From assembly GCA_027493935.1 (NCBI GenBank), contig JAOSJV010000011.1, positions 776,589 through 840,588 of the forward strand: a DNA stretch of 64,000 bases, written 5' to 3'. The notes under the pieces were generated by a model that did not search any database, had not been told where the DNA came from, and saw only the letters and a list, made by a program, of their open reading frames with translations. Numbering within the stretch: position 1 is the first letter of the stretch; every line of letters begins with the position of its first letter. Position numbers and translations under genes: made by a program. Below, one piece after another: positions 46,972 to 55,126 of this stretch. This DNA is from Burkholderiales bacterium. GTDB lineage: Bacteria; Pseudomonadota; Gammaproteobacteria; Burkholderiales; SG8-39.

Positions 46972-47832
46972 TGCCCGACGACGTCGAAGTCGTACTTGCC
47001 GCGCGCGATCTCGGCGGGGTCGATGTCGGCAGTGAGGATCGTCTCGCCGTCGTAGTGCGGTCCGGCGAGGAGCGCGCCGAGCGGGCTCACGATGCAGCTG
47101 CCGCCCTCCGAGATCACCGTGTCCGGGTCGTCGCCGTGCACCGCGCGGTAGTCGGACGGGAAGTCGCGGCGGCGGGTGAACTGGTTGCAAGAGAACACGA
47201 AGCAGCGGCCCTCCAGCGCGACGTGCTGCATGGTCGGGACCCAGGTCTTGCGGCCATCGGCCGTGGGCGCGCACCAGAGCTGGATACCCTTGGCGTACAT
47301 CGCCGCTGCGCAGCAGCGGCATGTAGTTCTCCCAGCAGATCACCGCGCCGAGCCGCCCGAGCGGCGTGTCGAACACCGGCAGGGTGGAGCCGTCGCCGAA
47401 ACCCCACACCAGCCGCTCCATGGCGGTCGGCATCAGCTTGCGGTGCTTGCCGAGGTAGCGCCCGTCCGGGGCGAAGAAGAGCACGGTGCAGTAGAGCGTG
47501 CCGATCTCGCGCTCGATCACGCCGACCACGAGATGGAGCCGGTTCTCGCGCGCGGCGCGCGCGAGGAAATCGACCGCCGGACCGGGGACGTCCACCGCGG
47601 AATCGAAGTAGCGGCGGAAGTCCTCGCGGCCTTCGCGCGTGCGCATGCCGACCCGCGCGCCGAAGTCGAGGCCCTTCGGGTAGGCGGACACGAACGCCTC
47701 GGGAAAGACCGCAAGCCGCGCGCCGCGGCGCGCGGCGTCGGCGGCGAGATCGGCGAGCTTGGCGAGCGTGCGCTCGCGCTCGAATGCGACCGGTGCCGCC
47801 TGCACCACTGCCGCGGTGAACGGCTCGGCCAC
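46893..47832 (-). CDS. Carbon-nitrogen hydrolase (nitrilase/cyanide hydratase-like), frameshift
   Basis: About 312 residues. MAEPFTAAVVQAAPVAFERE starts the domain; catalytic residues are Glu in LAVFPEAFVSAYPKG, Lys in GKHRKLMPTAMERL and Cys in GAVICWENYMPLLRS. The C-terminal part lies in another frame: MYAKGIQLWCAPTADGRKTW, VALEGRCFVFSCNQF and GPHYDGETILTADIDPAEIA. The shift is at CC 47303-47304 (one base extra; LLRSAMYAKGIQL is restored). The long form and CWENYMP text match nitrilases that convert nitriles to acids. It is co-transcribed with the cupin gene 3 bp upstream. Confidence 0.88.
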
Positions 47833-47835
47833 CGG

Positions 47836-48180
47836 TCAGCCCGCCGCGGCGGCGGTGCGGCCGGGAATTCCGGGACCTTTGAAGAAGAGCAGCACCAGGC
47901 GCGCGCCGCGGTCGGCCCGGATCGAGTGCCGTGCGCCCGCGGGCACGAACACGCTGGTGCCCGTGCGGGCGGCGATCTCCGCGTCGGCGACCACGATCGT
48001 GCCCGCGCCCTCGACCACGTAGAAGATCTCGTCCTGCCGCGGATGCTGGTGCGTCACGGTGTCCTGGCCGGGTTCGTAGCACACGAGCTCAGACACGATC
48101 TCGTTCGAGAGGAAGAGCTGCTTGCGCACGCGCTTCTCGTCCGAGTACTCGACGAGCTCGCTCACCTCGGCGATCTTCAT
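47836..48180 (-). CDS. Small cupin domain protein
   Basis: A 114-residue single cupin: MKIAEVSELVEYSDEKRVRK, SELVCYEPGQDTVTHQHPRQ, DEIFYVVEGAGTIVVADAEI and VFVPAGARHSIRADRGARLV. The two cupin motifs carry HxH, E and H metal ligands. Length fits. It ends 3 bp before the nitrilase gene, so it may be an accessory enzyme or sensor of that pathway. Start is ATG 48178-48180. Confidence 0.88.
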   Translation of the reverse strand: MKIAEVSELVEYSDEKRVRKQLFLSNEIVSELVCYEPGQDTVTHQHPRQDEIFYVVEGAGTIVVADAEIAARTGTSVFVPAGARHSIRADRGARLVLLFFKGPGIPGRTAAAAG

Positions 48181-48344
48181 AGGCCCCACTCCTGTCCCTG
48201 GCGTACGTCGCGACTGGCGCATTTTCGGCACATCGCTCCGGGCCGCAATTGATCCGTGCTAAACCCCGCGCCCCGCGACGGCAGAGCGCCTCGGCGCCCC
48301 GCCGGTGAAACGGGGCCGACACGGACAGACGCTATCATGGATGG

Positions 48345-49901
48345 ATGGCCGATCGCCGGGAATTCTTGCGTGCGCTCGCTGCGCTCGGCGCCGGCGGCGC
48401 GCTCGGCGCCTGTGCCGGGCCCGCGCCGCGCATGCACTTCGCGAGCGATCCGTTCCGGCTCGGCGTCGCGTCCGGCTATCCCACGCCGGACGGGGTGGTG
48501 CTCTGGAGCCGGCTCGCCGCCGATCCGCTCGCGCCGCACGGCGGGCTCGATCCGGTGCGCGTGCCGGTGCGCTGGACGGTGGCGCGCGACGAGGCGCTGC
48601 GCGAGATCGTCGCCTCCGGCACCGTCGAGGCGACGCCCGAATGGGCGCATTCGGTTCACGTCGAGGTGCGCGGCCTCGAGCCCGCGCGGTGGTACTGGTA
48701 CCGCTTCGCTGCCGGCGACGCCGAGAGCCCGGTCGGCCGCACGCGCACGGCGCCCGCGGCCGGCGCTGCGGCCGCGCCGCTGCGATTCGCCTTCGCGTCG
48801 TGCCAGCAGTACGAGCAGGGGTATTACGGCGCCTGGCGGCACGTCGCCGCGGACGCGCCCGACCTCGTCGCCTTCCTCGGCGACTACATCTACGAGAGCT
48901 CGTGGGGGCGCGACCACGTGCGTGCGCACGGCGCCGGCGAGCCCTATACGCTCGCCGATTACCGCGTGCGCTACGGCCTCTACAAGAGCGACGCCGATCT
49001 GCAGGCCGGGCATGCCGCCTGCCCCTGGATCGTCACCTGGGATGATCACGAGGTCGACAACGACTACGCAAACGATCGGCCAGAGGACGGGATGCCGCGC
49101 GCGGCGTTCCTCGCGCGGCGCGCGGCGGCGTACCGCGCCTACTACGAGCACATGCCGCTGCCCGCGCGCATGCGCCCGGACGGCCCGTCGATGCGCATCT
49201 ACACGACGCTCGATTGGGGCGCGCTCGCGCGCTTCTACGTGCTCGACGGCCGCCAGTACCGCTCGCCCCAGGCCTGCCCGCGGCGCGGCCGCAGCGGGGG
49301 CGGCAACACGCTCGACGTGACCCTGTGCCGCGAGCTCCTCGACGCGCGCCGCTCGATGCTCGGCGCGGCGCAGGAGCTGCGGCTCGCCGCCGCGCTCGCG
49401 CATTCGCAGGCGCGCTGGAACGTGCTCGCGCAGCAGACGCCGATCGCGCAGCTCGACCAGAAGCCCGGCCCCGGGCGGCGCGCGTGGACCGACGGGTGGG
49501 ACGGCTACCCGGGGGCGCGCCGGCGGCTGCTCGACGAGTTCGCCGCGCATCGCGTCGCCAACCCGCTCGCGCTCGGCGGCGACGTGCACATGTTCGGCGC
49601 CGCCGACCTGAAGGCGGACTTCGACGATCCGGCCGCACCGGTGGTCGCAAGCGAGCTCGTGTGCACGTCGATCACGTCGCAGGCGCGTCCGCAGGAGCGC
49701 CTGCTCGAGTTCCTGCCCGACAATCCGCACATCAAGTTCGTCGACAGCCGCCACCGCGGCTACGTACGCGTCGAGGTCGCGCCGGGACTGCTGCGGGCGG
49801 AGCTGCGTGCGATGGAGACCGTGCGCGAGCGCGCGGCCGCCTGCAGCACGCTCGCGACCTTCGCCATCGAGGACGGCCGCCCCGGACCGCAGCGCGCGTA
49901 G
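48345..49901 (+). CDS. phoD: Alkaline phosphatase D (PhoD) family protein
   Basis: A 518-residue exported enzyme. The N-terminus MADRREFLRALAALGAGGAL has a twin-arginine motif and GACAG resembling a lipobox. PhoD landmarks: FRLGVASGYPTPDGVVLWSR, FAFASCQQYEQGYYGAWRHV (Cys/metal), LVAFLGDYIYESS, PWIVTWDDHEVDNDYANDRP, YVLDGRQYRSPQACPRRGRS, RWNVLAQQTPIAQLDQKPGP and LGGDVHMF. PhoD is a Tat-secreted Fe3+/Ca2+-dependent phosphodiesterase/phosphatase acting on phosphate esters in the periplasm. Confidence 0.94.
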   Translation: MADRREFLRALAALGAGGALGACAGPAPRMHFASDPFRLGVASGYPTPDGVVLWSRLAADPLAPHGGLDPVRVPVRWTVARDEALREIVASGTVEATPEWAHSVHVEVRGLEPARWYWYRFAAGDAESPVGRTRTAPAAGAAAAPLRFAFASCQQYEQGYYGAWRHVAADAPDLVAFLGDYIYESSWGRDHVRAHGAGEPYTLADYRVRYGLYKSDADLQAGHAACPWIVTWDDHEVDNDYANDRPEDGMPRAAFLARRAAAYRAYYEHMPLPARMRPDGPSMRIYTTLDWGALARFYVLDGRQYRSPQACPRRGRSGGGNTLDVTLCRELLDARRSMLGAAQELRLAAALAHSQARWNVLAQQTPIAQLDQKPGPGRRAWTDGWDGYPGARRRLLDEFAAHRVANPLALGGDVHMFGAADLKADFDDPAAPVVASELVCTSITSQARPQERLLEFLPDNPHIKFVDSRHRGYVRVEVAPGLLRAELRAMETVRERAAACSTLATFAIEDGRPGPQRA

Positions 49902-49922
49902 CGGCGCGCCCGTCCCACTCCT

Positions 49923-50408
49923 CTACTCGCGCGCGAGCGCCGCGGGCGAGATCAGCACGCCGAACTGCTCGCACCAGATGACGACGCTCGGGTAGCGCGC
50001 GAGATCGACACCGGCCGGGACCGGGTAGTTCTGGCTGCCCTTGAACGCACGCAGCCGGCCGAGGTCGACGAACATCGTGCGCGCGACGTCGGTCGAGGGC
50101 GTGACCTTCGCCTCGGGCACGAGGTACACGTGGTACTTCGGTCCGGGCCCGACCTCGAAGTCGGCCTCGAGGTGCAGCAGGTCTGCGTACACCGTCACGC
50201 CGCCTTTGCCGTAGTGGATCGGGTCAGACGGGTTCGCGTGGACGAACGCCCCTTTGGCCACCACCTTGCGCCCGGCCGGGTTCTCCACCGTGTCGGTGCC
50301 GACGATGTCGGCGAGAAAGATATGCGGGTAGACGAACAAGCCGACGGCAAACCCTGCTGCGGCGCCCAACAGGCCGCCGACGATGAAAGTGAGGATGTAC
50401 TTCGCCAT
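49923..50408 (-). CDS. DM13 domain membrane-anchored protein
   Basis: A 161-residue protein with an N-terminal anchor (MAKYILTFIVGGLLGAAAGF, AVGLFVYPHIFLADIV) and a periplasmic DM13 domain: GAFVHANPSDPIHYGKGGVT, LLHLEADFEVGPGPKYHVYL, VPEAKVTPSTDVARTMFVDL and YPSVVIWCEQFGVLISPA. The Cys in VVIWCEQF is the conserved DM13 Cys. DM13 is proposed to be redox or heme-linked. It is transcribed divergently from the TonB-type barrel operon; the 171-bp gap holds an FNR-like and a Fur-like site that could also affect this gene. Confidence 0.9.
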   Translation of the reverse strand: MAKYILTFIVGGLLGAAAGFAVGLFVYPHIFLADIVGTDTVENPAGRKVVAKGAFVHANPSDPIHYGKGGVTVYADLLHLEADFEVGPGPKYHVYLVPEAKVTPSTDVARTMFVDLGRLRAFKGSQNYPVPAGVDLARYPSVVIWCEQFGVLISPAALARE

Positions 50409-50501
50409 GCGTATCGCGCCTCGCGGTCGCACCCGGACGCCACCCCGGTGCGAACACCGGACAGCGCGGATTGGAGCACATCCCACAGGTACGGGGAAAC
50501 C

Positions 50502-50515
50502 GTGATGTGAATCAA
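50502..50515. promoter_or_regulatory. Candidate FNR/Anr/Dnr box
   Basis: GTGAT-GTGA-ATCAA matches the FNR consensus TTGAT-N4-ATCAA at 9 of 10 fixed positions. It is centred at 508.5; a -10-like TATACA lies at 50534-50539, placing the site near the -41.5 activator position of a promoter for the barrel operon. Linkage to NnrS, usually controlled by FNR/Dnr regulators, supports the call. Binding is inferred. Confidence 0.5.
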
Positions 50516-50540
50516 AGCCGCGCCGGCTGCCACTATACAG

Positions 50541-50559
50541 AATGAGAAGTGTTCTCATT
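50541..50559. promoter_or_regulatory. Candidate Fur box
   Basis: AATGAGAA-GTG-TTCTCATT is a perfect 8+8 bp inverted repeat of 19 bp. It differs from the common Fur-box form AATGAGAATNATTCTCATT only at the two bases flanking the centre. It overlaps the predicted transcription start and lies 20 bp upstream of the barrel gene, an effective repressor position. A non-Fur regulator cannot be excluded. Confidence 0.6.
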
Positions 50560-50579
50560 CGTGAAGCCGATGAAAAAAA

Positions 50580-52586
50580 ATGAACTCATTCAATAAACTG
50601 CGGCTGCCGGCAATCGCCGGGCTCGTTGCCGCGCTGGTGGGACACCCCCTCGTCGCTGCGGAGGAGGGCGGGGCGCTGCCGGAGCGGCCGCTGCTCGGCG
50701 ACATCACCGCACACGCCCGTCCGCTGCCGTACCCCATCCCGCGACCGTTCGCCGAGGGGGAGGCACCAGTCTTCAATCCGCACCGGCAGGACCGCGTCCT
50801 GCGCGACACCGGCGCGGCCGCCAGCGTCGCCGAGTCGCAGCGTGCGTTCAAGGTCGGCGGCGGGTACGGCGGGGCGGGCGATGCATGGGAGGCGGTCGGG
50901 CTCGGTACGCTCGCGCTCGATGCCGGCATGCTGCGGGCCGCCGTCGCGCGGCGCGCGATCGACGACTATCGCGACGGCGACGGGCGCACGACGCGCTTCG
51001 GGTACGACCGCGACACCGCGCAGCTCGGGCTCGCCTGGTTCCCCGCCGCCGGGCGGACGCTGCGCGCGAACGCGCTCTACGACGACATCGCCGATCTCGC
51101 GCTGCCGCTCGCCACCCCGACCGTCCGCAACGGCGTGCCGCTCATCGTGGGCTCCGGCGCCGATCCGCTGATGACGCGCCGCATCGCGGCGCGGTTCGGC
51201 TACGACGACACCACCGGCATCGCCGGCACCGCGCGCGTGCATCTTCGCGGCGGCGCGGTTGCGCTCGACCGCCGCGCGGACAACTTCACGCTGCGTCCCG
51301 CGCCGCCGGCGAACCGCGTGCAGAACCGGATGAGCGCGGACGTGTGGGATGCGGCCGGCTGGGCGGACTTCGCGCGCGGCTGGGGTGCGTTCCGGCTCGG
51401 CGCCGACGCGCTCGCCGACCGCCGCGACGGCGTGCGCCGCGGCGGCCCCAACGTCAACAACCTCGCGCAGATCACCGGCTTTCAGTCGCCCGGGTTCGAG
51501 TCGACGCGCTTCGGCGTGTTCGGCGAGGTCGCGACGGCGCCGTGGGCGGGCGCGACGCTCGCCGGCGCGCTGCGCTGGGAAACCCGGCGCGCGCGCATCG
51601 AACGCGCCGACCAGACGTTCGCCCTGCCCGGATTTGCGGGCACGCCGCGCACGCTCTACGCGAGCTACTACGGCGCCGGGCTGGATCTCGCGCCGCGCCA
51701 CAGCGCCCCGAGCGCCAAGCTCGAGCTGAAGCAGGCGATCGGCCCGGGGACCGAAGCGCACGTCTCGGTCGCGCGCCAGGCCCGGTTCCCGGAGTTCTTC
51801 GAGCTCTACTTCGCGCTGCCATCGTCGCCGCCGACGAACGTCCCGGCGGGTACGTCGAGCCGCCAGGTGGGCAACCCCGGGCTCGAGACCGAAATGCATC
51901 ACCGCCTGGAAGCCGGCGTCGTCGCCGCCGGTGCAGACTGGGTCGACTGGCGCCGCGTGCGCGGCAGCGCGGCCGAGCGGTTCGCCGCGCGCGCGTGGCG
52001 CGCGTCGTTCACCGCGTACGTGGACCGCGTGGACGATTTCGCCTCGCGCGACCGCGCGCGCGCTCAGGCGGGCGTGCTGCGCGCCGACAACGCGACCGTC
52101 TGGCGCAACGTCGATGCGCTGCTCGCCGGCGCCGAGGCGGAGTTGCAGTGGAACCTCACGCGCCACTTCTCGCTGCGGGCCGGCGTCTGGTGGCGCTGGG
52201 GCGAGAACACGACCGAGGACCGGCCGCTCTACGGCATCGCGCCGCTCGAAGGGGCGCTCGTCGCCGACTGGCACGACCGGCTCGGAACGGTCGGCACGTG
52301 GAATGCGGGCGCCAAGCTGCGCGGGGTCGCGCGCAAGTCGCGCGCCGACGACAACCCGGCGCTCGGCAGCGGCTACGACCCCGTCGACGTCGACGGATAT
52401 GCCCTCCTCGACCTGTACGCCGCCCTCCAGCTCTCGGACCGCGTGGCGGTGAGCGTCGGGCTCGACAACGTCCTCGACCGCACCTACGCGGACTTCAACG
52501 CATTCACCACGACCGACGAGACCGCACGGCTGCTCGCCAACGGACCGGGCCGCTTCGCCTGGATCCGCATCGTCGCCAACTTCTGA
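50580..52586 (+). CDS. TonB-dependent-receptor-like outer membrane barrel, apparently without a plug (NosA/OprC copper-receptor-like)
   Basis: A 668-residue protein with a signal peptide (MNSFNKLRLPAIAGLVAALV, cleavage near VAAEE). Barrel strands begin already at ~residue 88 (AFKVGGGYGGAGDAWEAVGL) and run to the terminal IRIVANF ending in Phe. Typical plug motifs (VxVTA, LRxxPGV, RGxxxxxVxVLLDG) are missing; only ~60 residues lie between signal peptide and barrel instead of the usual 120-150. The segments RRAIDDYRDGDGRTTRFGYD and DNFTLRPAPPANRVQNRMSA resemble the barrel of NosA/OprC copper receptors as I remember them. C-terminal LLDLYAALQLSDRVAVSVGL then DNVLDRTYADFNAF is typical TBDR. It leads an operon with an ABC transporter and NnrS. 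Confidence 0.8.
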   Translation: MNSFNKLRLPAIAGLVAALVGHPLVAAEEGGALPERPLLGDITAHARPLPYPIPRPFAEGEAPVFNPHRQDRVLRDTGAAASVAESQRAFKVGGGYGGAGDAWEAVGLGTLALDAGMLRAAVARRAIDDYRDGDGRTTRFGYDRDTAQLGLAWFPAAGRTLRANALYDDIADLALPLATPTVRNGVPLIVGSGADPLMTRRIAARFGYDDTTGIAGTARVHLRGGAVALDRRADNFTLRPAPPANRVQNRMSADVWDAAGWADFARGWGAFRLGADALADRRDGVRRGGPNVNNLAQITGFQSPGFESTRFGVFGEVATAPWAGATLAGALRWETRRARIERADQTFALPGFAGTPRTLYASYYGAGLDLAPRHSAPSAKLELKQAIGPGTEAHVSVARQARFPEFFELYFALPSSPPTNVPAGTSSRQVGNPGLETEMHHRLEAGVVAAGADWVDWRRVRGSAAERFAARAWRASFTAYVDRVDDFASRDRARAQAGVLRADNATVWRNVDALLAGAEAELQWNLTRHFSLRAGVWWRWGENTTEDRPLYGIAPLEGALVADWHDRLGTVGTWNAGAKLRGVARKSRADDNPALGSGYDPVDVDGYALLDLYAALQLSDRVAVSVGLDNVLDRTYADFNAFTTTDETARLLANGPGRFAWIRIVANF

Positions 52587-52602
52587 ATCCTCGGAGATCG
52601 CC

Positions 52603-53589
52603 ATGACTACACGCCGCGAGTTTCTTGCCGCCGCCGCCGCCGCGGCGCTGCTCGGCCGCGCGCGCCCTGCCGCCGCCGCCCCCGCGCCGCTTCCGGAGCT
52701 CGTGCTGCACGGGCCGCCCGCCGGCCCGTCGATCATCGCCGCGCAAGCGGTCGAGAGCGGCGCGCTCGCCGCGGTCGCGGAGCGCGTATCGTTCCGCGTC
52801 TGGAAGACGCCCGACGAGATGCGCGCCGGCTTCGCCTCCGGGAAGTGGGCGGCATCGATCGTGCCCACCTACGCGGCCGCCAACCTGTACAACCGCGGCC
52901 TGGCCGTGCGCCTGGTGAACGTGATGACCGAAGGGCTGCTCTACGTGATCGCCACCAATCCCGCCCTCACCTCGCTCGCCGCGCTGCGCGGCCGCGCGCT
53001 CGTGCTGCCGTTCAAGAACGACATGCCCGACCACGTGCTGCACAAGCTCGCCGCGGCCGGCGGGTTGACGCTCGGTGGCGACATCGCCGTGGAGTACGCC
53101 GGCACGCCGGTCGAGGCGATCCAGCTCCTGCTCGCCGGGCGGGGCGACGCCGCGCTCGTGCCCGAACCGGCCGCAACGGCGGCGGTGGTCCGCGGCATGC
53201 GGGCGGGCAAGAAGGTGCATCGCGCGATCGACGTGCAGAAGGCGTGGGCGGAGGCCTTCGGCGGCCCGGCCGCGATCCCGCAGGCGGGACTCGCGGTCTC
53301 GCAGGGCTTCGCGAGCGCGGCGGGCGAGCGTCTCGCCGTATTGCACGCGGCGCTCGTGGACGCGGCCGTGTGGGTGAACGCCAACCCCGCGAGCGCGGCG
53401 CGCGTGGCGGTGGCATATCTTGATCTCCCGGCGCCGGTGCTCGAGCGCTCGATCCCGTTCAGCAATCTGCGCGTCACCGCCGCCACCGAGCGCAAGCCTG
53501 CGCTAGACGCGTTCTTCGGGATGCTCGCGGAGCGCAGCCCCGCGATCGTCGGCGGCAAGCTTCCGGATGCCGGGCTCTACGCGCTGTGA
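52603..53589 (+). CDS. ABC transporter substrate-binding protein (NitT/TauT-like)
   Basis: A 328-residue exported protein; the N-terminus MTTRREFLAAAAAAALLGRA has a twin-arginine-like motif followed by a hydrophobic stretch, so Tat export is possible. The fold is the type II periplasmic binding protein of the NMT1/SsuA type: LVLHGPPAGPSIIAAQAVES, WAASIVPTYAAANLYNRGLA, LTSLAALRGRALVLPFKNDM and LLAGRGDAALVPEPAATAAV. It sits 16 bp after the barrel gene and overlaps the permease gene by 4 bp. The ligand is unknown; a metal complex or small siderophore-like compound would suit the context. Confidence 0.88.
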   Translation: MTTRREFLAAAAAAALLGRARPAAAAPAPLPELVLHGPPAGPSIIAAQAVESGALAAVAERVSFRVWKTPDEMRAGFASGKWAASIVPTYAAANLYNRGLAVRLVNVMTEGLLYVIATNPALTSLAALRGRALVLPFKNDMPDHVLHKLAAAGGLTLGGDIAVEYAGTPVEAIQLLLAGRGDAALVPEPAATAAVVRGMRAGKKVHRAIDVQKAWAEAFGGPAAIPQAGLAVSQGFASAAGERLAVLHAALVDAAVWVNANPASAARVAVAYLDLPAPVLERSIPFSNLRVTAATERKPALDAFFGMLAERSPAIVGGKLPDAGLYAL

Positions 53590-54389
53590 TCGTGCGCGCC
53601 CTGGGCCGGCTCGGCCGCTACGCCTGGTCCGGCTGGGCCGGCCTCACGGGCCTGTGCTGCATCGCGGCAGCTTGGCAGGCCGGCCACGAGGCGTACGGCA
53701 GCTTCATCCTGCCGGCGCCGCTCGACACCGCGCGCGCGCTCGCCGCGCTCGCCGCCTCGCCCGAGTTCCTGCGGACCGCGACCGAGACCACCGGGCGCGC
53801 GCTCGCGGGCTTCACGCTCGCCGCGGTCGGCGGCAGCCTGATCGGGGTGCTCGCCGGCTACTCCCACGCCGCGATCCGCGCGGTGAAGCCGATCCTCACG
53901 GTCGTCCTCGGCGTGCCGCCGATCGCCTGGATCGTGCTCGCGCTGATCTGGTTCGGCTCGGGCGGCGGCACTGCCATTGCGACGGTGCTGATCGCGGCGC
54001 TGCCGATCGCGTTCGCCGGCGCGGCCGAGGGCGTGGCGACGCGCGACCGCGCGCTCGACGCGATGGCGCGCGCGTTCGGCGCCGGGCCGCTGCGCCGGTT
54101 CCGCTCGGTCGTGCTGCCGCACCTCGTGTCGCATCTGTTTCCGGCTTGGACGACGACGCTCGGCACGTCGTTCAAGGTGGCGGTGATGGCCGAGCTCCTG
54201 TCGAACGCGGGCGGCATCGGCGGCGCGCTCGCCGTCGCGCGAGCGAATCTCGACGTTGCCGACGCGATGGCCTGGGTGGTGCTCGTCGTCGGGCTGCTGC
54301 TCGCCTTCGAGTACGGCGTGCTGCACCCGGTGCGCGAGGAGCTCGAGCGCTGGCGCGCCGCCGGCGTGCCGTGGGGCGTCAAGCGATGA
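53586..54389 (+). CDS. ABC transporter permease (NitT/TauT-like)
   Basis: A 267-residue inner-membrane protein with six spans (LTGLCCIAAAWQAGHEAYGS; FTLAAVGGSLIGVLAGYSHA; VGLLLAFEYGVLHPVREELE). The EAA loop is LDAMARAFGAGPLRRFRSVV, followed by LPHLVSHLFPAWTTTLGTSF, which is typical of SsuC/TauC permeases. GTG 53586 overlaps the substrate-binding protein stop (GTGA), and the stop overlaps the ATPase start (ATGA). Confidence 0.9.
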   Translation: MIVRALGRLGRYAWSGWAGLTGLCCIAAAWQAGHEAYGSFILPAPLDTARALAALAASPEFLRTATETTGRALAGFTLAAVGGSLIGVLAGYSHAAIRAVKPILTVVLGVPPIAWIVLALIWFGSGGGTAIATVLIAALPIAFAGAAEGVATRDRALDAMARAFGAGPLRRFRSVVLPHLVSHLFPAWTTTLGTSFKVAVMAELLSNAGGIGGALAVARANLDVADAMAWVVLVVGLLLAFEYGVLHPVREELERWRAAGVPWGVKR

Positions 54390-55126
54390 GGCTTGCGCTC
54401 GAGCGCGTCGGCCATGCCTTTCTGGGCCGCACCGTGCTCGACGACGTCTCGCTCGCGCTCGACGCGCACGAGACGGTGGCGATCGTCGGCCCGTCCGGCT
54501 GCGGCAAGACCACGCTGCTCGCGATCGCCGCCGGGCTGTTCGACCCGCTGAGCGGAGGCGTGCGTCGCGCCTACGCGCGCCACGCCGCGGTCTTCCAGGA
54601 ACCGCGCCTGCTGCCGTGGCGCACCGCACGCGAGAACATCGGCTACGGCCTGGAGGTGCGCGGCGTGCGCCGGCGCGCGCGGCACGCGATCGCCGAGCGC
54701 CTGGCCGAGGCGGTCGCGCTCGCGCCCGAGGACCTGGACAAGTTTCCGGTGGAGCTCTCCGGCGGGATGCGCCAGCGCGTGGCGTTCGCTCGCGCGCTCG
54801 CGATCGATCCGGAGGTCGTGTTCTTCGACGAGCCGTTCACCGCGCTCGATGTCGGCCTGCGCCGCGCGCTCCAGGACCTCGTGATCGGCAGCGCGCGCGA
54901 GCGCGGCTACGCCGCGCTCTTCGTCACCCACGACCTGCTCGAGGCGGTGCGCGTCGCGCATCGCGTGATCGTGATGGCGCACCGGGGCGGCCGGCTCGCC
55001 GGGATGCGCACCGTCGCCGACGCTCCCGGCTGGCGCGACGAGCGCACGATCTGGCAGACCGCCGAGGCATGGCGCACCGGCGATCCGCTCTTCGCGCACG
55101 TCTTCGGCGTCGAGGAGCGCGCGTGA
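54386..55126 (+). CDS. ABC transporter ATP-binding protein (NitT/TauT-like)
   Basis: A 246-residue ATPase: Walker A IVGPSGCGKTTLLAIAAG, Q-loop region HAAVFQEPRLLPWRTARENI, signature ELSGGMRQRVAFARAL, Walker B VVFFDEPFTALDVGLRRAL, switch LFVTHDLLEAVRVAHRVIVM. The text LLPWRTARENI is diagnostic for SsuB/TauB-type subunits. Start ATG 54386 overlaps the permease stop; its TGA overlaps the GTG of the NnrS gene. Confidence 0.92.
   Translation: MRLALERVGHAFLGRTVLDDVSLALDAHETVAIVGPSGCGKTTLLAIAAGLFDPLSGGVRRAYARHAAVFQEPRLLPWRTARENIGYGLEVRGVRRRARHAIAERLAEAVALAPEDLDKFPVELSGGMRQRVAFARALAIDPEVVFFDEPFTALDVGLRRALQDLVIGSARERGYAALFVTHDLLEAVRVAHRVIVMAHRGGRLAGMRTVADAPGWRDERTIWQTAEAWRTGDPLFAHVFGVEERA

Noticed and set aside
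44218-47832. A 1204-residue minus-strand open frame starting as a nitrilase
   Set aside because: Only the first ~200 residues are nitrilase; after the frame break it reads antisense of the MFS gene and out-of-frame deacetylase.
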